From Bryobacterales bacterium (GTDB lineage: Bacteria > Acidobacteriota > Terriglobia > Bryobacterales > Bryobacteraceae), in assembly GCA_025456495.1 (NCBI GenBank), contig JALOKO010000004.1, positions 1 through 26,712 on the forward strand: a DNA stretch of 26,712 nt, written 5' to 3'. The notes beneath the pieces were generated by a model. That model saw nothing but the letters and a program-made list of their open reading frames with translations, was not told the origin of the DNA and ran no database searches. The stretch's first letter is position 1. Each line of letters opens with the position of its first letter. The position numbers and the translations under genes were made by a program. Below, piece by piece: positions 14,366-23,172 of the stretch.

Positions 14366-15757
14366 ATGCCAGAGGGGACGCGAACTTCGCTGCTGGTTTT
14401 GTCGCTGCTGGCCCTGCTGGTCGGCTTCGCTCACTTGGCCCCCGGGCAGGATGCGAACCCCTTGCCCTCCCGCGACGATGCCTGGGTGGCCTCGCGGGAT
14501 GCCATGCAAGCCGCCTTGCTCCGCCTTGGTAACCTCACCTGCATCCAGAACATTCGTCGTGAGTTTAATCGCCCTGGTCTGCCCGGCCGCAAGTCCGGGC
14601 GCGGCGAAGATTTCTCACGCTTGCAGGTCAGCACCATTGAGGGCAAGGAATACTTTGCCTACCCCGGTGACCAGACCGCCGTCACCAACCCCTCCCTCCT
14701 GCTGAAGACCGGCATGAGCGGAACCGGCGTGTTCTCTGGCTACGCGCAAACCCTGTTCGTCCGGCAGCCCTTCTCCCTGCTCAAACTGGCTGGCCGCGAG
14801 ACCTGGCAGGGTCGCCCGGTGCTGCGATTTGAGTTCAACTTCGACCACCTGCGCGAACGTCTGGACATCACCCGGGCCGGACGCTCCAGTTCCGTGTCCG
14901 TTGGCGGTGAGTTCCTGGTGGATGAGGCTGACCATTTGCTGCGAGTGCTCAAGATCCGCAGCCTTGACCCACTGCCGGAATTGGCGGTTCGATCCGTGGA
15001 GTACGACCTGCTGTGGTCGATTGTGCAGGACGCCGGTGCGGCGCCAGGCAGCCAACCATTGTTGATCCCGGAACGCGTCGACATGCGCCTCACTCTCTTC
15101 AACGGTGAGGTGGAACGCAACGAAATCCAACTCACCCAGTGCCGCCAGTTTCTGGTGGAAACCAGTCTTCGCTTTGATGCCGAAGAGCCCTCCGAGGACG
15201 CGCTCCACTCCAGCCAGTCACCCCACACGCAGCAGCCTCCCGCCGCCATCCGCCTCACCGGACCATCGGTGCTTCCCGAAGGCGGCGAGCTGCAAATGGC
15301 TCTCGAATCGCCCGTCAACTTGGCGCAAGCGGCCGTCGGCGACGCTGTGTTGGCCCGTCTCACCCAAGCTGTCAGCTTTCCCAATGGCCCCACACTGGCC
15401 GCGGGCACACTGGCCGAACTTCGCATTCGCCGCCTGGAGCGCATGGCCAAGCCGGAGCCTCATGCCGTCGTTTGGATTGAGCTCAGCGCGCTCCGCGCTA
15501 ATGATGCCGTCTACCTGGGCCTGGCCCAACTGGAACGCCGCGACCGTATCCGCGGCATGGCGGACCGGTTAGAGACGAAGGTCCAGACGGGCATCTCCAC
15601 CATGTGGGACCAGACCCGCGCCATCGACGCCGTCAGCGAAGAGCTGATCTATCCCAGCATCCCCGGCGTGGGCGCCTTCCTGTTCCGTGGTGAGCCTGGC
15701 GCCCTTCCTGCCGGCTTCAAGATGACCTGGCGCACCCTCCCCGCACGCAGCCAGTAG
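14366..15757 (+). CDS. Secreted protein of unknown function
   Basis: This 463-residue protein is not recognised as any named family. The N terminus has a Sec-type signal (LLVLSLLALLVGFAHLAPGQ, cleavage near residue 27). The first 240 residues have an unassigned alpha/beta look with phrases GNLTCIQNIRREF and LRFEFNFDHLRERLDI. A Pro/Gln/Ser-rich linker lies at about residues 270-295, followed by a C-terminal part with FPNGPTLAAGTLAELRIRR that suggests a small beta-barrel or adhesion-type domain. I recall similarly built hypothetical proteins with an N-terminal N-x-T-C motif as common in Acidobacteria, but this is memory and not a search result. The ATG at 14366 gives a normal signal length. No Shine-Dalgarno is seen. 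Confidence 0.7.
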   Translation: MPEGTRTSLLVLSLLALLVGFAHLAPGQDANPLPSRDDAWVASRDAMQAALLRLGNLTCIQNIRREFNRPGLPGRKSGRGEDFSRLQVSTIEGKEYFAYPGDQTAVTNPSLLLKTGMSGTGVFSGYAQTLFVRQPFSLLKLAGRETWQGRPVLRFEFNFDHLRERLDITRAGRSSSVSVGGEFLVDEADHLLRVLKIRSLDPLPELAVRSVEYDLLWSIVQDAGAAPGSQPLLIPERVDMRLTLFNGEVERNEIQLTQCRQFLVETSLRFDAEEPSEDALHSSQSPHTQQPPAAIRLTGPSVLPEGGELQMALESPVNLAQAAVGDAVLARLTQAVSFPNGPTLAAGTLAELRIRRLERMAKPEPHAVVWIELSALRANDAVYLGLAQLERRDRIRGMADRLETKVQTGISTMWDQTRAIDAVSEELIYPSIPGVGAFLFRGEPGALPAGFKMTWRTLPARSQ

Positions 15758-16063
15758 CCCTGGCGCAGCCCTTCGCGGGTCCATCTCGCACCCCTCGCCA
15801 AGTAACCCAGTCCCACCAGGTAACCCAGGCAAACCAATCGCTATAGCCGTACAAAGTACACTAGCGGAGCAAAGTACCCTAACCGTGCAAAGTAACTCTG
15901 TGAGGATGCCACAGCCCGAAACCTGCTTGAACTGCCATCCATCCATCGCCTGCGCTGTCCTGATCGCGGCAGAATTCCCAGGCGCCCACCAGGGGTCGCT
16001 GCAGGAAGGCGTTCCCGCCTGCTTGCAGGTCTGGCGCTTCTCCGCCAGGGATCCCCAACCCGA
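15758..16063. other. Intergenic stretch holding an 18-bp-period array
   Basis: No gene is supported between the secreted-protein gene and the convergent lysR gene. It contains the degenerate array at 15803-15900 and a weak hairpin CTGGCG (16031-16036) / CGCCAG (16043-16048) without a T-run. A short frame at 15885-16067 contains CLNCH but is judged accidental. Confidence 0.6.
15803..15900. repeat. Degenerate 18-bp-period tandem array, about five to six units
   Basis: TAACCCAG occurs at 15803 and 15821; in the same 18-bp register TACACTAG (15857), TACCCTAA (15875) and TAACTCTG (15893) follow. CAAAGTA occurs at 15852, 15870 and 15888, again exactly 18 apart. The unit at 15839 is the most diverged. 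The array lies between convergent genes. Confidence 0.8.
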
Positions 16064-16966
16064 TTAAGTTCTCAGCCTCGGCGCGCGAAAGCTACATTGC
16101 TTGGCAATCTCCACAAAAGCGCTCGTGGGTGACGACAGAAAGCGACCCCCGCGGCGGAGCAGCGAAATCTGTCCAATCAGCGGCTCTTCTTTCCTCAGCA
16201 CCCGACGCAGACGGTTCTTCTTGATGTCCTCATCGATTGCCCAGTAAGGCAGCATCGCAATGCCCAGCCCCGCAATCGCCATGGCCCGCAGGCTCTCGGT
16301 GTTGTCTGACCGCATCACGGCCTTCGGCGCGAACCGGTGCCGAATGAAATAGGCGTCAATCAGGGCTTCCACCCGAGATCCTTCGCGATACAGGATGAAG
16401 GACTCATTGCGAAGTTGCGCCAAGGACTTGCGGGAAGGATACCTTGTCGAGCACCCCACGCCAACGATTTCAAAATCGAACGACACCTCTTCCACCAACG
16501 GCGAGTTGGCCGGCTCTGGCGCCGAGACCAGCATCGCAAGATCGATACGTCCGTTCTCCAGAAGGTCAGTCAACAACACGCTGGCGCCGGTCTCCACCTG
16601 GAGGTCGATTTCTGGATAGCGATCCCGGTATTGCAGCAGGATCCCCGGCAGAATGTGGCTGCTGATGCTTGGCCCGGCTCCAATGCGCAGCAAGCCCCGG
16701 CGCATCTCCTTGATGTGCGTGACGGCCTCAATCGTGGCCTCATACTGGGCCAGCAGTTCGCGCGCCTGAGGCAGAATCGCACGGGCCTGCGGCGTCAACT
16801 CCAGACGGCCTCCGATACGTTCGTAGAGCGGCACTCCAAACTCCGCCTCCAACGCCTTCAGGTGCTTGTGTATCGCGGCTGGCGTCAGGTACAACTGGGC
16901 GCCTACCTTGGTGATGCTTCCCCGCTCGGCAAGGGCAAGCAGGCTGCGCAGTTCTCTCAGCTCCAT
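16064..16966 (-). CDS. LysR-type transcriptional regulator
   Basis: This 300-residue LysR-type regulator has an N-terminal winged helix-turn-helix in residues 1-60 (LAERGSITKVGAQLYLTPAA, then IHKHLKALE and GVPLYER) and a periplasmic-binding-like effector domain from about residue 90 (LRIGAGPSISSHILPGI, then DLAMLVS). It is divergent from the TonB receptor gene with a 200-bp shared region, so it probably controls the downstream catabolic operon and itself. The co-inducer would be a pathway intermediate, but none can be named. The ATG at 16966 places the HTH at the usual distance; no clear Shine-Dalgarno precedes it. Confidence 0.92.
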   Translation of the reverse strand: MELRELRSLLALAERGSITKVGAQLYLTPAAIHKHLKALEAEFGVPLYERIGGRLELTPQARAILPQARELLAQYEATIEAVTHIKEMRRGLLRIGAGPSISSHILPGILLQYRDRYPEIDLQVETGASVLLTDLLENGRIDLAMLVSAPEPANSPLVEEVSFDFEIVGVGCSTRYPSRKSLAQLRNESFILYREGSRVEALIDAYFIRHRFAPKAVMRSDNTESLRAMAIAGLGIAMLPYWAIDEDIKKNRLRRVLRKEEPLIGQISLLRRGGRFLSSPTSAFVEIAKQCSFRAPRLRT

Positions 16967-17166
16967 CGTGTTGATCCATCGGCTGGCCTACATTGCATCG
17001 CAAGCCAGACGCCGCGATGATACCGCGGTTTCTCGTTCCAGCCAAGCGATTCCATTTTTCCTGTTGGTAAAAGCAACGCAACATCTTTTCACTTGTGATT
17101 TAAGTGCGCCTGTTACATAGTCGTTAACAACTCAAGGTTGGATCGGCGTAAAGGAGACAGGTAACC
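16967..17166. promoter_or_regulatory. Shared regulatory region between lysR and the TonB receptor
   Basis: Three dyad elements stand out. CTGGC (16983-16987) and GCCAG (17004-17008) flank TTGCATCGCAA (16993-17003). A 14-bp near-palindrome GATACCGCGGTTTC lies at 17019-17032, with core ACCGCGGT. GTTAAC is at 17123-17128. A possible receptor promoter is TTGTGA (17093-17098) with CATAGT (17116-17121) at 17-bp spacing. AAGGAG at 17151-17156 is the receptor ribosome binding site. Confidence 0.45.
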
Positions 17167-20100
17167 ATGAAGTTCTTGGGCAGCCGGGTAGTTCTGCTGA
17201 CAGCGATGCTGTTGCTGTTCGTGGGTGCGGGTTTTGCGCAGTCGGCGCAGATCACGGGACGGGTCATTGACGAATCCGGGGCGCTGGTGCCCGACGTCGC
17301 GGTGAAGGTAACGAACACCGGAACCGGGATTGTACGGGAGGTCAAGACCAATGCGGCCGGCTACTACACGGTGCCGCTGTTGACGCGCGGCGCCTATACG
17401 GTATCGGCAGAAGCGACGGGCTTTCAACTGACGCGGCTCACTGACATCACCCTGGATGAAGGTCAGGTCCAGCGCGTGGATATCTCGCTCAGGCTTGGCC
17501 AGGTGACTGAGTCAGTGGAGGTATCGGCAACGGCGCAGTTGCTGCAAACCGAGGATGCTTCGGTGAGCAACGTGGTCACCAACAAAAGTGTGGTGGACCT
17601 GCCTCTGGTGGGCAGAAACCCACTGGCGCTGGCCACGCTGAACGCTTCCGTGCGAGCCACTGGACGCTTTGGGGATCTGCCCGTTTCCAGCTTCGACGGT
17701 TCCCGCGCATCCATCTCCGGCGGTGCGCCCAGCAGCAACAACTACATGGTGGATGGGGCCGCTTCAGAGAACTTCACATCCGGCGGCATGAACGTCTTCC
17801 TGTCCGTTGATGCTACTGAGGAATTTCGGATCGTCACCAGAAACCCAAGCGCGGAATACGGTCGCACCGGCGGTGGCGTAATCAACGTCATCAGCAAGTC
17901 GGGCACCAACGAGTATCACGGCACTGCCTACTGGTTTCATCGAAACCGCGCGCTAAACGCCAACGACTTCTTCAGCAATCGAAATGGCCGCGACCGCCAG
18001 CCCTTCGTATTCAATCAATGGGGAGCCACGATAGGTGGACCAGTGAAAAAGGAAAAGACCTTTTTCTTCTTCAACTACGAGGGTTTCACTCAACGTGAGC
18101 AGTCGCGCACCTTTCGCACCGTGCCCACGAACCTGCAGCGGTCAGGGAATTTCTCGCAGACGTTTGCGGTGGTGAGCGGCGCTCCCAGCCTGATTCGCAT
18201 CTTTGACCCATTGACAACCATCACTGACCCGGCGAACCCCGCGCTACGCACGCGCACCCAGTTCACGAACAACATCATCCCCACTGCGCGCTTGAATCCA
18301 ACGGCAATGGGTGTGATGGACTTCTATCCTTCGGCCACGGGACCGGGCGATGCGATCACCGAAACGAACAACTTCTTTGGGCAGGCCTCCGCGCCGCTGG
18401 ACAAGAAGCTGTGGGGATTGCGTATCGACCAATACCTAACCCCCACGCGGCGTCTCTACGGGCGCTATACCTACGACACCACCTTCCGCGGCAACCCCAA
18501 TTTCTACGACAACATCGCAGAGACCAGCACGTCAGACATTGACTTCCCACGGCTTAGCGCAATCCTGAATTACACCGATAGCTTGACGCCCACCTTGCTT
18601 CTGGAGTTAAAGGCGGGCCTGAATCGCTATGCCCCGAACCGTCCCGCCCGCAGCTTGGGTTTTGATGTCGCCAGCATTGGACTTCCCTTGGCGTTGAACA
18701 CGCAGGTACAACTCCCCATCTTTCCAAGGTTCAATCTGAACGATGTCAGCGCAATCGGCGGCGACCAGAACGACCATCTCATTCAGGGCAACAATGCGTG
18801 GACCCTCGGCGGTAGCGCCACCTGGATTCGCGGCGCCCACACCATCAAGTTCGGCGCCGAACAACGAATCTACCAACTCAACAATTCCCAGGGCGGTCCC
18901 GTGATGCAGTTCAACTTTGCCCGAAACTTCACCCGTGGACCCAATCCGAACACCACCGCCATCAATGCCGGTCATGGGTTGGCAACCTTCCTTCTTGGCA
19001 CACCCACCGGAGGAACCGCCCGTCGCTACACCTTCACCACCTATACCGCCAAGAACTTCGCAAGCTACATCCAGGACGACTGGAAGGTGACCCCCAAACT
19101 CACACTCAACCTGGGCTTGCGATGGGAGTTCGAGGGCGCGGTTACCGATCGCTTTGACGCGATCAGCAATTTCGACCCAACAATCCGATACAACGTGGGT
19201 GGCGTGGACTTCGTCGGTGGAAACACATTCGTCGGCCGCGATGGCAACTCGCGGGGCAATCGCGACAACTGGTACCGCGATTTCGGGCCGCGCTTCGGCT
19301 TTGCCTATCAGCTGCGTCCGAACACCGTCCTGCGCGGCGGCTACGGCATTTACTACATTGGCACTACCGGCAACTTCGTTCGCCTGGGACAGGCTGGGTT
19401 CTCCCAGAACACCGACATGCTCTTCTCAGCGGATGGCGGTTTCACTCCGGCGGATACTCTCGTGAACCCCTTCCCTGACGGTATCCAACTTCCTCCAGGA
19501 CCCAACGGCGGGCCGGGAGTATCCCTGGGCGTCGGCGCGGAAGGAAACCTGCGTACGCAATCCAGGCCCTACTCCCAGCAGTGGAACTTGAACGTGCAGC
19601 AGCAGTTGCCGGATGGGTGGCTGGTGGAACTGGGCTACGCCGGAAATCGAGGTGTCCATCTGGCCGCGAATCGCGAACTGGCCTACCTTCCTCAGCAGTT
19701 TCTGCCCATGGGAGCCCAGCTGCAGCAGCTAGTCCCGAATCCATTTTTCGGCGTCATCACAAGTGGGAGCCTCAGCGCCCAACGCCTCCCCCTGGGACAG
19801 ACCTTGCGATTGTTTCCGCAGTTCACCACCGCCACTTCTTCAGCCGTGGACAATTGGGCAAGCTCCACCTACCACGCCTTGACCGTCCGTGTGGAGCGGC
19901 GGTTCGCCAACGGATTTTCCGCCACGGCTTCCTACGCCTGGAGCAAGCTGATTGACGATAACGGCGGCAATGGCCTGAACGGATTCTTCAATGCGGGCAA
20001 CAACGGCGTACAGAACTGGGACAACATTCGCGCGGAACGCGCCATCTCCTCCGCCAATATGCCGCACCGGCTGGTGATGGCTGGGCTTTGGGATCTCCCC

Positions 20101-20577
20101 TTCCTTCGTGGGCGGCGCGACGTGGTTGGCCGCGTATTGGGCGGCTGGCAATTGAATGCCATCGTCACCGTACAGTCCGGCGAACCCGTGGCGGTCACTC
20201 AGAACGGGGTTGCCTTCGGGGGCTTCCGGCCTGACTGGATCGGCAACCCAAAGCCGGCCAACCAGAACATCGACAACTGGCTGGACCGGAGCGCCTTCCA
20301 ACTCATTCAGCCTTTCACTTTCGGCAACGCCCCGCGCAACCTGCCGAACGTGCGAACGGATAGCCTCTTCCAGACTGACTTCTCCGTCCTGAAGAACATC
20401 CCCGTTACAGAGAAGGTAAGCATGCAAGCCCGCTTCGAGTTCTTCAACCTCACCAATACGCCCACCTTCGGCAATCCCGGAACAAACGTCAGTGCCGGCA
20501 ACTTTGGGGTCGTCAACGGACTGGCTGGAAACGTGGACCCACGACGGATTCAACTTGGGCTGAAGGTCATCTTCTAG
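17167..20577 (+). CDS. TonB-dependent receptor, Oar-like, complete
   Basis: This 1136-residue outer-membrane receptor has a signal peptide at about residues 1-24 (cleavage after GAGFA). A carboxypeptidase-regulatory-like domain spans roughly 28-112 (ITGRVIDESGALVPD ... GYYTVPLLTRGAYTV). A plug region follows to about 250 (VDLPLVGRNPLALATL, NNYMVDGAASENF, EYGRTGGGVINVISKSGTNE), and the remainder is beta-barrel, ending RRIQLGLKVIF with a terminal Phe. It is the same architecture as the truncated receptor at the left edge and as the SusC-like/Oar group that takes up large molecules. It is first in the right-hand locus, has a strong AAGGAG site 10 nt before its ATG, and is divergent from lysR. 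No SusD partner is adjacent. The substrate is inferred from the downstream genes only. Confidence 0.94.
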   Translation: MKFLGSRVVLLTAMLLLFVGAGFAQSAQITGRVIDESGALVPDVAVKVTNTGTGIVREVKTNAAGYYTVPLLTRGAYTVSAEATGFQLTRLTDITLDEGQVQRVDISLRLGQVTESVEVSATAQLLQTEDASVSNVVTNKSVVDLPLVGRNPLALATLNASVRATGRFGDLPVSSFDGSRASISGGAPSSNNYMVDGAASENFTSGGMNVFLSVDATEEFRIVTRNPSAEYGRTGGGVINVISKSGTNEYHGTAYWFHRNRALNANDFFSNRNGRDRQPFVFNQWGATIGGPVKKEKTFFFFNYEGFTQREQSRTFRTVPTNLQRSGNFSQTFAVVSGAPSLIRIFDPLTTITDPANPALRTRTQFTNNIIPTARLNPTAMGVMDFYPSATGPGDAITETNNFFGQASAPLDKKLWGLRIDQYLTPTRRLYGRYTYDTTFRGNPNFYDNIAETSTSDIDFPRLSAILNYTDSLTPTLLLELKAGLNRYAPNRPARSLGFDVASIGLPLALNTQVQLPIFPRFNLNDVSAIGGDQNDHLIQGNNAWTLGGSATWIRGAHTIKFGAEQRIYQLNNSQGGPVMQFNFARNFTRGPNPNTTAINAGHGLATFLLGTPTGGTARRYTFTTYTAKNFASYIQDDWKVTPKLTLNLGLRWEFEGAVTDRFDAISNFDPTIRYNVGGVDFVGGNTFVGRDGNSRGNRDNWYRDFGPRFGFAYQLRPNTVLRGGYGIYYIGTTGNFVRLGQAGFSQNTDMLFSADGGFTPADTLVNPFPDGIQLPPGPNGGPGVSLGVGAEGNLRTQSRPYSQQWNLNVQQQLPDGWLVELGYAGNRGVHLAANRELAYLPQQFLPMGAQLQQLVPNPFFGVITSGSLSAQRLPLGQTLRLFPQFTTATSSAVDNWASSTYHALTVRVERRFANGFSATASYAWSKLIDDNGGNGLNGFFNAGNNGVQNWDNIRAERAISSANMPHRLVMAGLWDLPFLRGRRDVVGRVLGGWQLNAIVTVQSGEPVAVTQNGVAFGGFRPDWIGNPKPANQNIDNWLDRSAFQLIQPFTFGNAPRNLPNVRTDSLFQTDFSVLKNIPVTEKVSMQARFEFFNLTNTPTFGNPGTNVSAGNFGVVNGLAGNVDPRRIQLGLKVIF

Positions 20578-20589
20578 CCCAAGCGTTTC

Positions 20590-20628
20590 GCGCAGCGGCA
20601 GACAGGCTGTCTGGGGAACCCGCTGCGC
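20590..20628 (+). other. Long hairpin between the receptor and MFS genes
   Basis: GCGCAGCGG (20590-20598) pairs perfectly with CCGCTGCGC (20620-20628), and the interior is a further palindrome CAGACAGGCTGTCTG (20599-20613). There is no real T-run after it. It could be a partial terminator, a processing site or an mRNA 3' stabiliser that lowers expression of the distal genes relative to the receptor. Confidence 0.7.
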
Positions 20629-20680
20629 TTCGTCTCCACGGCGATACGCTGTTAGCCAGGCCAAGAGGAGCCCTCTGTTT

Positions 20681-22135
20681 ATGCACCTAGGATCTCCAGC
20701 AAATCGACAACAGCCCGCGGAATCGCCGCAAGGCGGAAACGCAGCGCGATGCCATCCCGGTTCCGAAGCGCAAGAGATCGGTATGCCCCGGACAGCAAAC
20801 CGGGGTAGCGGCTCCGTCGATGCAAGGGGATTCCGTTCTCAGGCTGACTCCGGAAACTATAAGTGGCTGGTCCTGATCCTGTTCTGGCTGATCTACTTCC
20901 TGAATCACGCTGACCGCATGGTGCTGCCCTCCGTATTCCCGTTAATCAAGGCGGAGCTGGGGCTGAGCGACACGCAACTAGGGATCCTCGGTTCTGGTTT
21001 CTTCTGGGTCTATGCGCTGCTGGTCCCTCTTGCTGGTGGGCTTGGCGACGTCGTTCGCCGCAAGAACCTGGTGATCCTGGCGCTGTTGCTGTGGAGTTCC
21101 GCAACCTTTGCTTCGGGAATGGTAGGGGGCTTCCTGCTTCTCTTCGTATTTCGCGCCCTGACGGGTACAGGCGAAGCCTTCTACTACCCTGCGGCCAATT
21201 CCATGATCAGTGATTTTCACGGCCAGAAGACGCGTTCCCTTGCCATGGGAATTCACCAGACGAGCGTGTACTTTGGCACCATTCTCTCCGCTGCGCTGGC
21301 TGGTTATATCGGTGAGGTCTATGGCTGGCGCTGGGCCTTCGTCGCGTTTGGGGCCCTAGGAATAGCGGTCGCCCTGGTTGCCTGGAAGTGCCTGCGAGAA
21401 CCAGTTCGTGGACAGTCTGACCGTGAGGAATTGGCGGCGGTGGTGGAAACGGATCCAGCGGATGCGAATCACAGCACCATGCAACGGATCCGCGACACCT
21501 TCCGCGCCCCTACGGCGGTGATGCTGATGTTGGCCTTCCTGTTGATGATCGTCAACAACACGGCATACCTCACCTGGACGCCCTCGCTGCTTCATCACCG
21601 CTTCGGTCTGTCGCTAACCAGCGCGGGCTTTCACGCGACGTTCTGGCATCATGTGGGCGCGATGCTTGGCGTGCTGATAGGAGGAAGGCTGGCCGACCGT
21701 TGGGCGCTGCGCAACCGCATGGGACGTCCACTCATTCAGGTGGCGGGACTCATCGTAGGTGCGCCCTTTATCTTTCTGATCGGCTGGTCCGATTCCTCCA
21801 CCGTGGTGTTCGCCTCGCTTGGGGCTTATGGTATCTGTCGCGGCTTCTACGATTCCAACCTGTTCGCGTCTCTCTATGAGGTGGTAAGGCCTGAGTCGCG
21901 CGCGACAGCCACCGGGTTCATGATCGCCGTGGCCTTTCTGTTCGGGGGTTCCGCGCCGGCAATCATCGGATGGTTGAGCACCCAACTCAGCTTGGGCATG
22001 GCGCTCGCCTCCACCAGCGGCTGCTATCTGCTTGGCGGCATCCTGATTGCGCTTGCCTGCCTCATCTGGTTCCGCCGCGACGCCGCCCGCATGCAGCGCG
22101 ATGCGTTTGGCGCCACCACGGGGGTGCAAGCATGA
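20681..22135 (+). CDS. MFS transporter
   Basis: This inner-membrane transporter has 484 residues from the ATG at 20681, with about 12 predicted membrane helices beginning with WLVLILFWLIYFLNHADRMV. The loop 2-3 signature is GGLGDVVRRKNL, and there is a central cytoplasmic loop around residues 230-260. It resembles the anion:cation symporter type that carries hexuronates and related sugar acids, fitting the mannonate dehydratase next to it, but this is inference. The start is uncertain: GAGGAG lies 10 nt before 20681, while the ATG at 20783 would give 450 residues and drop a 34-residue hydrophilic tail that is odd for this family. It shares ATGA with the next gene. Confidence 0.88.
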   Translation: MHLGSPANRQQPAESPQGGNAARCHPGSEAQEIGMPRTANRGSGSVDARGFRSQADSGNYKWLVLILFWLIYFLNHADRMVLPSVFPLIKAELGLSDTQLGILGSGFFWVYALLVPLAGGLGDVVRRKNLVILALLLWSSATFASGMVGGFLLLFVFRALTGTGEAFYYPAANSMISDFHGQKTRSLAMGIHQTSVYFGTILSAALAGYIGEVYGWRWAFVAFGALGIAVALVAWKCLREPVRGQSDREELAAVVETDPADANHSTMQRIRDTFRAPTAVMLMLAFLLMIVNNTAYLTWTPSLLHHRFGLSLTSAGFHATFWHHVGAMLGVLIGGRLADRWALRNRMGRPLIQVAGLIVGAPFIFLIGWSDSSTVVFASLGAYGICRGFYDSNLFASLYEVVRPESRATATGFMIAVAFLFGGSAPAIIGWLSTQLSLGMALASTSGCYLLGGILIALACLIWFRRDAARMQRDAFGATTGVQA

Positions 22136-23172
22136 CGGGACCGCGGTCTGGCTCAGGCTTCCAGCTCGCTGAGCTGTTTTACCCCGGCGACCACCGCAAG
22201 ATGCGGCTGGCCGCGCAGGCAGGCATCACCCATGCGATTGTCCGCACGGCTCCCGTGCTGGGGGGGATCTCGCCGGAAGGATATCCAGCGGCGTTGCGGA
22301 GCATTCGGGAAGAGCTTCAACGGGAGGGGCTTATCTTCGCCGGCGTCGAAAGTCATCCCGTACCCGCCGAAAGAATCAAGCTCGGCTTGCCGGGACGCGA
22401 AGCAGAACTGGAGAACTATCTCGCGGTGATCCGCGCGCTAGGCGACTTGGATGTCCGTCTGCTTTGCTACAACTGGATGGCTGGCCTCGGCTGGTATCGT
22501 ACGCGCGTGGATGTTCCCGAACGGGGCGGCGCGCTGGTGAGCGAGTTTTCGCTGGACGCCGCGCGAGCCCAGGGGCTAACCGAGTGGGGAGTGGTGGACG
22601 AAGCGCGCGTCTGGGCCAGTCTGGAATGGTTTCTGCGTGCGGCCCTGCCGGTAGCGGAGCAGGCGGGAGTGCGCATGGCGCTCCATCCGGATGATCCGCC
22701 GGTATCGCCACTACGCGGAATTGGGCGGATCCTTACCAGCGCCGACGCGTTTCGCCGCGTGCTTGCCATGGACCCCCGGCCCGTCAACGGCATCACGTTT
22801 TGCCAGGCCAACTTCCGCTTGATGGGCGAGGACATCCAGACGTTGGCCCGCGAGTGGTGTTCCGCGGGCAGGGTGTTCTTTGTCCACTACCGCGACGTTG
22901 TCGGCGCGCCCCAACAGTTTCGCGAGACCTTCCACGACAACGGTCCTTCGGACATGGCGGGCATGCTTCGCATCTACCACGAGGCGGGATTCGCGGGTCC
23001 CATCCGGCCGGACCACGCCCCCACGCTGGAAGGCGAGGACAATCTTCAGCCCGGCTATGCCATGGGCGGAAAGGTGTTTGCGGTTGGCTACATGAAGGGC
23101 GTGATGGATGCGCTGGCGATTCCCTATGCCAAGCCGAAGCAGCGTGTCGGCCAAGCGGAGGAACGGCCATGA
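22132..23172 (+). CDS. uxuA: Mannonate dehydratase, UxuA family
   Basis: This 346-residue TIM-barrel enzyme would dehydrate D-mannonate to 2-keto-3-deoxy-D-gluconate. The four expected metal ligands are present: His185 (ALHPDDPP), Cys224 (TFCQANF), His252 (FVHYRDV) and Asp294 (RPDHAP). The C-terminal LQPGYAMGGKVFAVGYMKG is also typical. It is somewhat shorter than E. coli UxuA (about 390). The ATG at 22132 overlaps the MFS stop (ATGA); the frame upstream of it lies over the MFS gene. It lacks the uronate isomerase and fructuronate reductase partners in the window; the SDR downstream may replace the reductase. Some relatives act on other sugar acids, so the substrate should be read as mannonate or a close analogue. 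Confidence 0.88.
   Translation: MTGPRSGSGFQLAELFYPGDHRKMRLAAQAGITHAIVRTAPVLGGISPEGYPAALRSIREELQREGLIFAGVESHPVPAERIKLGLPGREAELENYLAVIRALGDLDVRLLCYNWMAGLGWYRTRVDVPERGGALVSEFSLDAARAQGLTEWGVVDEARVWASLEWFLRAALPVAEQAGVRMALHPDDPPVSPLRGIGRILTSADAFRRVLAMDPRPVNGITFCQANFRLMGEDIQTLAREWCSAGRVFFVHYRDVVGAPQQFRETFHDNGPSDMAGMLRIYHEAGFAGPIRPDHAPTLEGEDNLQPGYAMGGKVFAVGYMKGVMDALAIPYAKPKQRVGQAEERP

Noticed and set aside
15885..16067. 60-codon + frame with a CLNCH heme-binding motif
   Set aside because: The GTG start lies in a repeat, there is no signal peptide or ribosome binding site, and a single CxxCH can arise by chance. It also runs to the end of the lysR gene.
22800..23168. Upstream extension of the sulfatase frame
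   Set aside because: It overlaps uxuA with intact metal ligands; the ATG at 23169 has a ribosome binding site and Tat leader.
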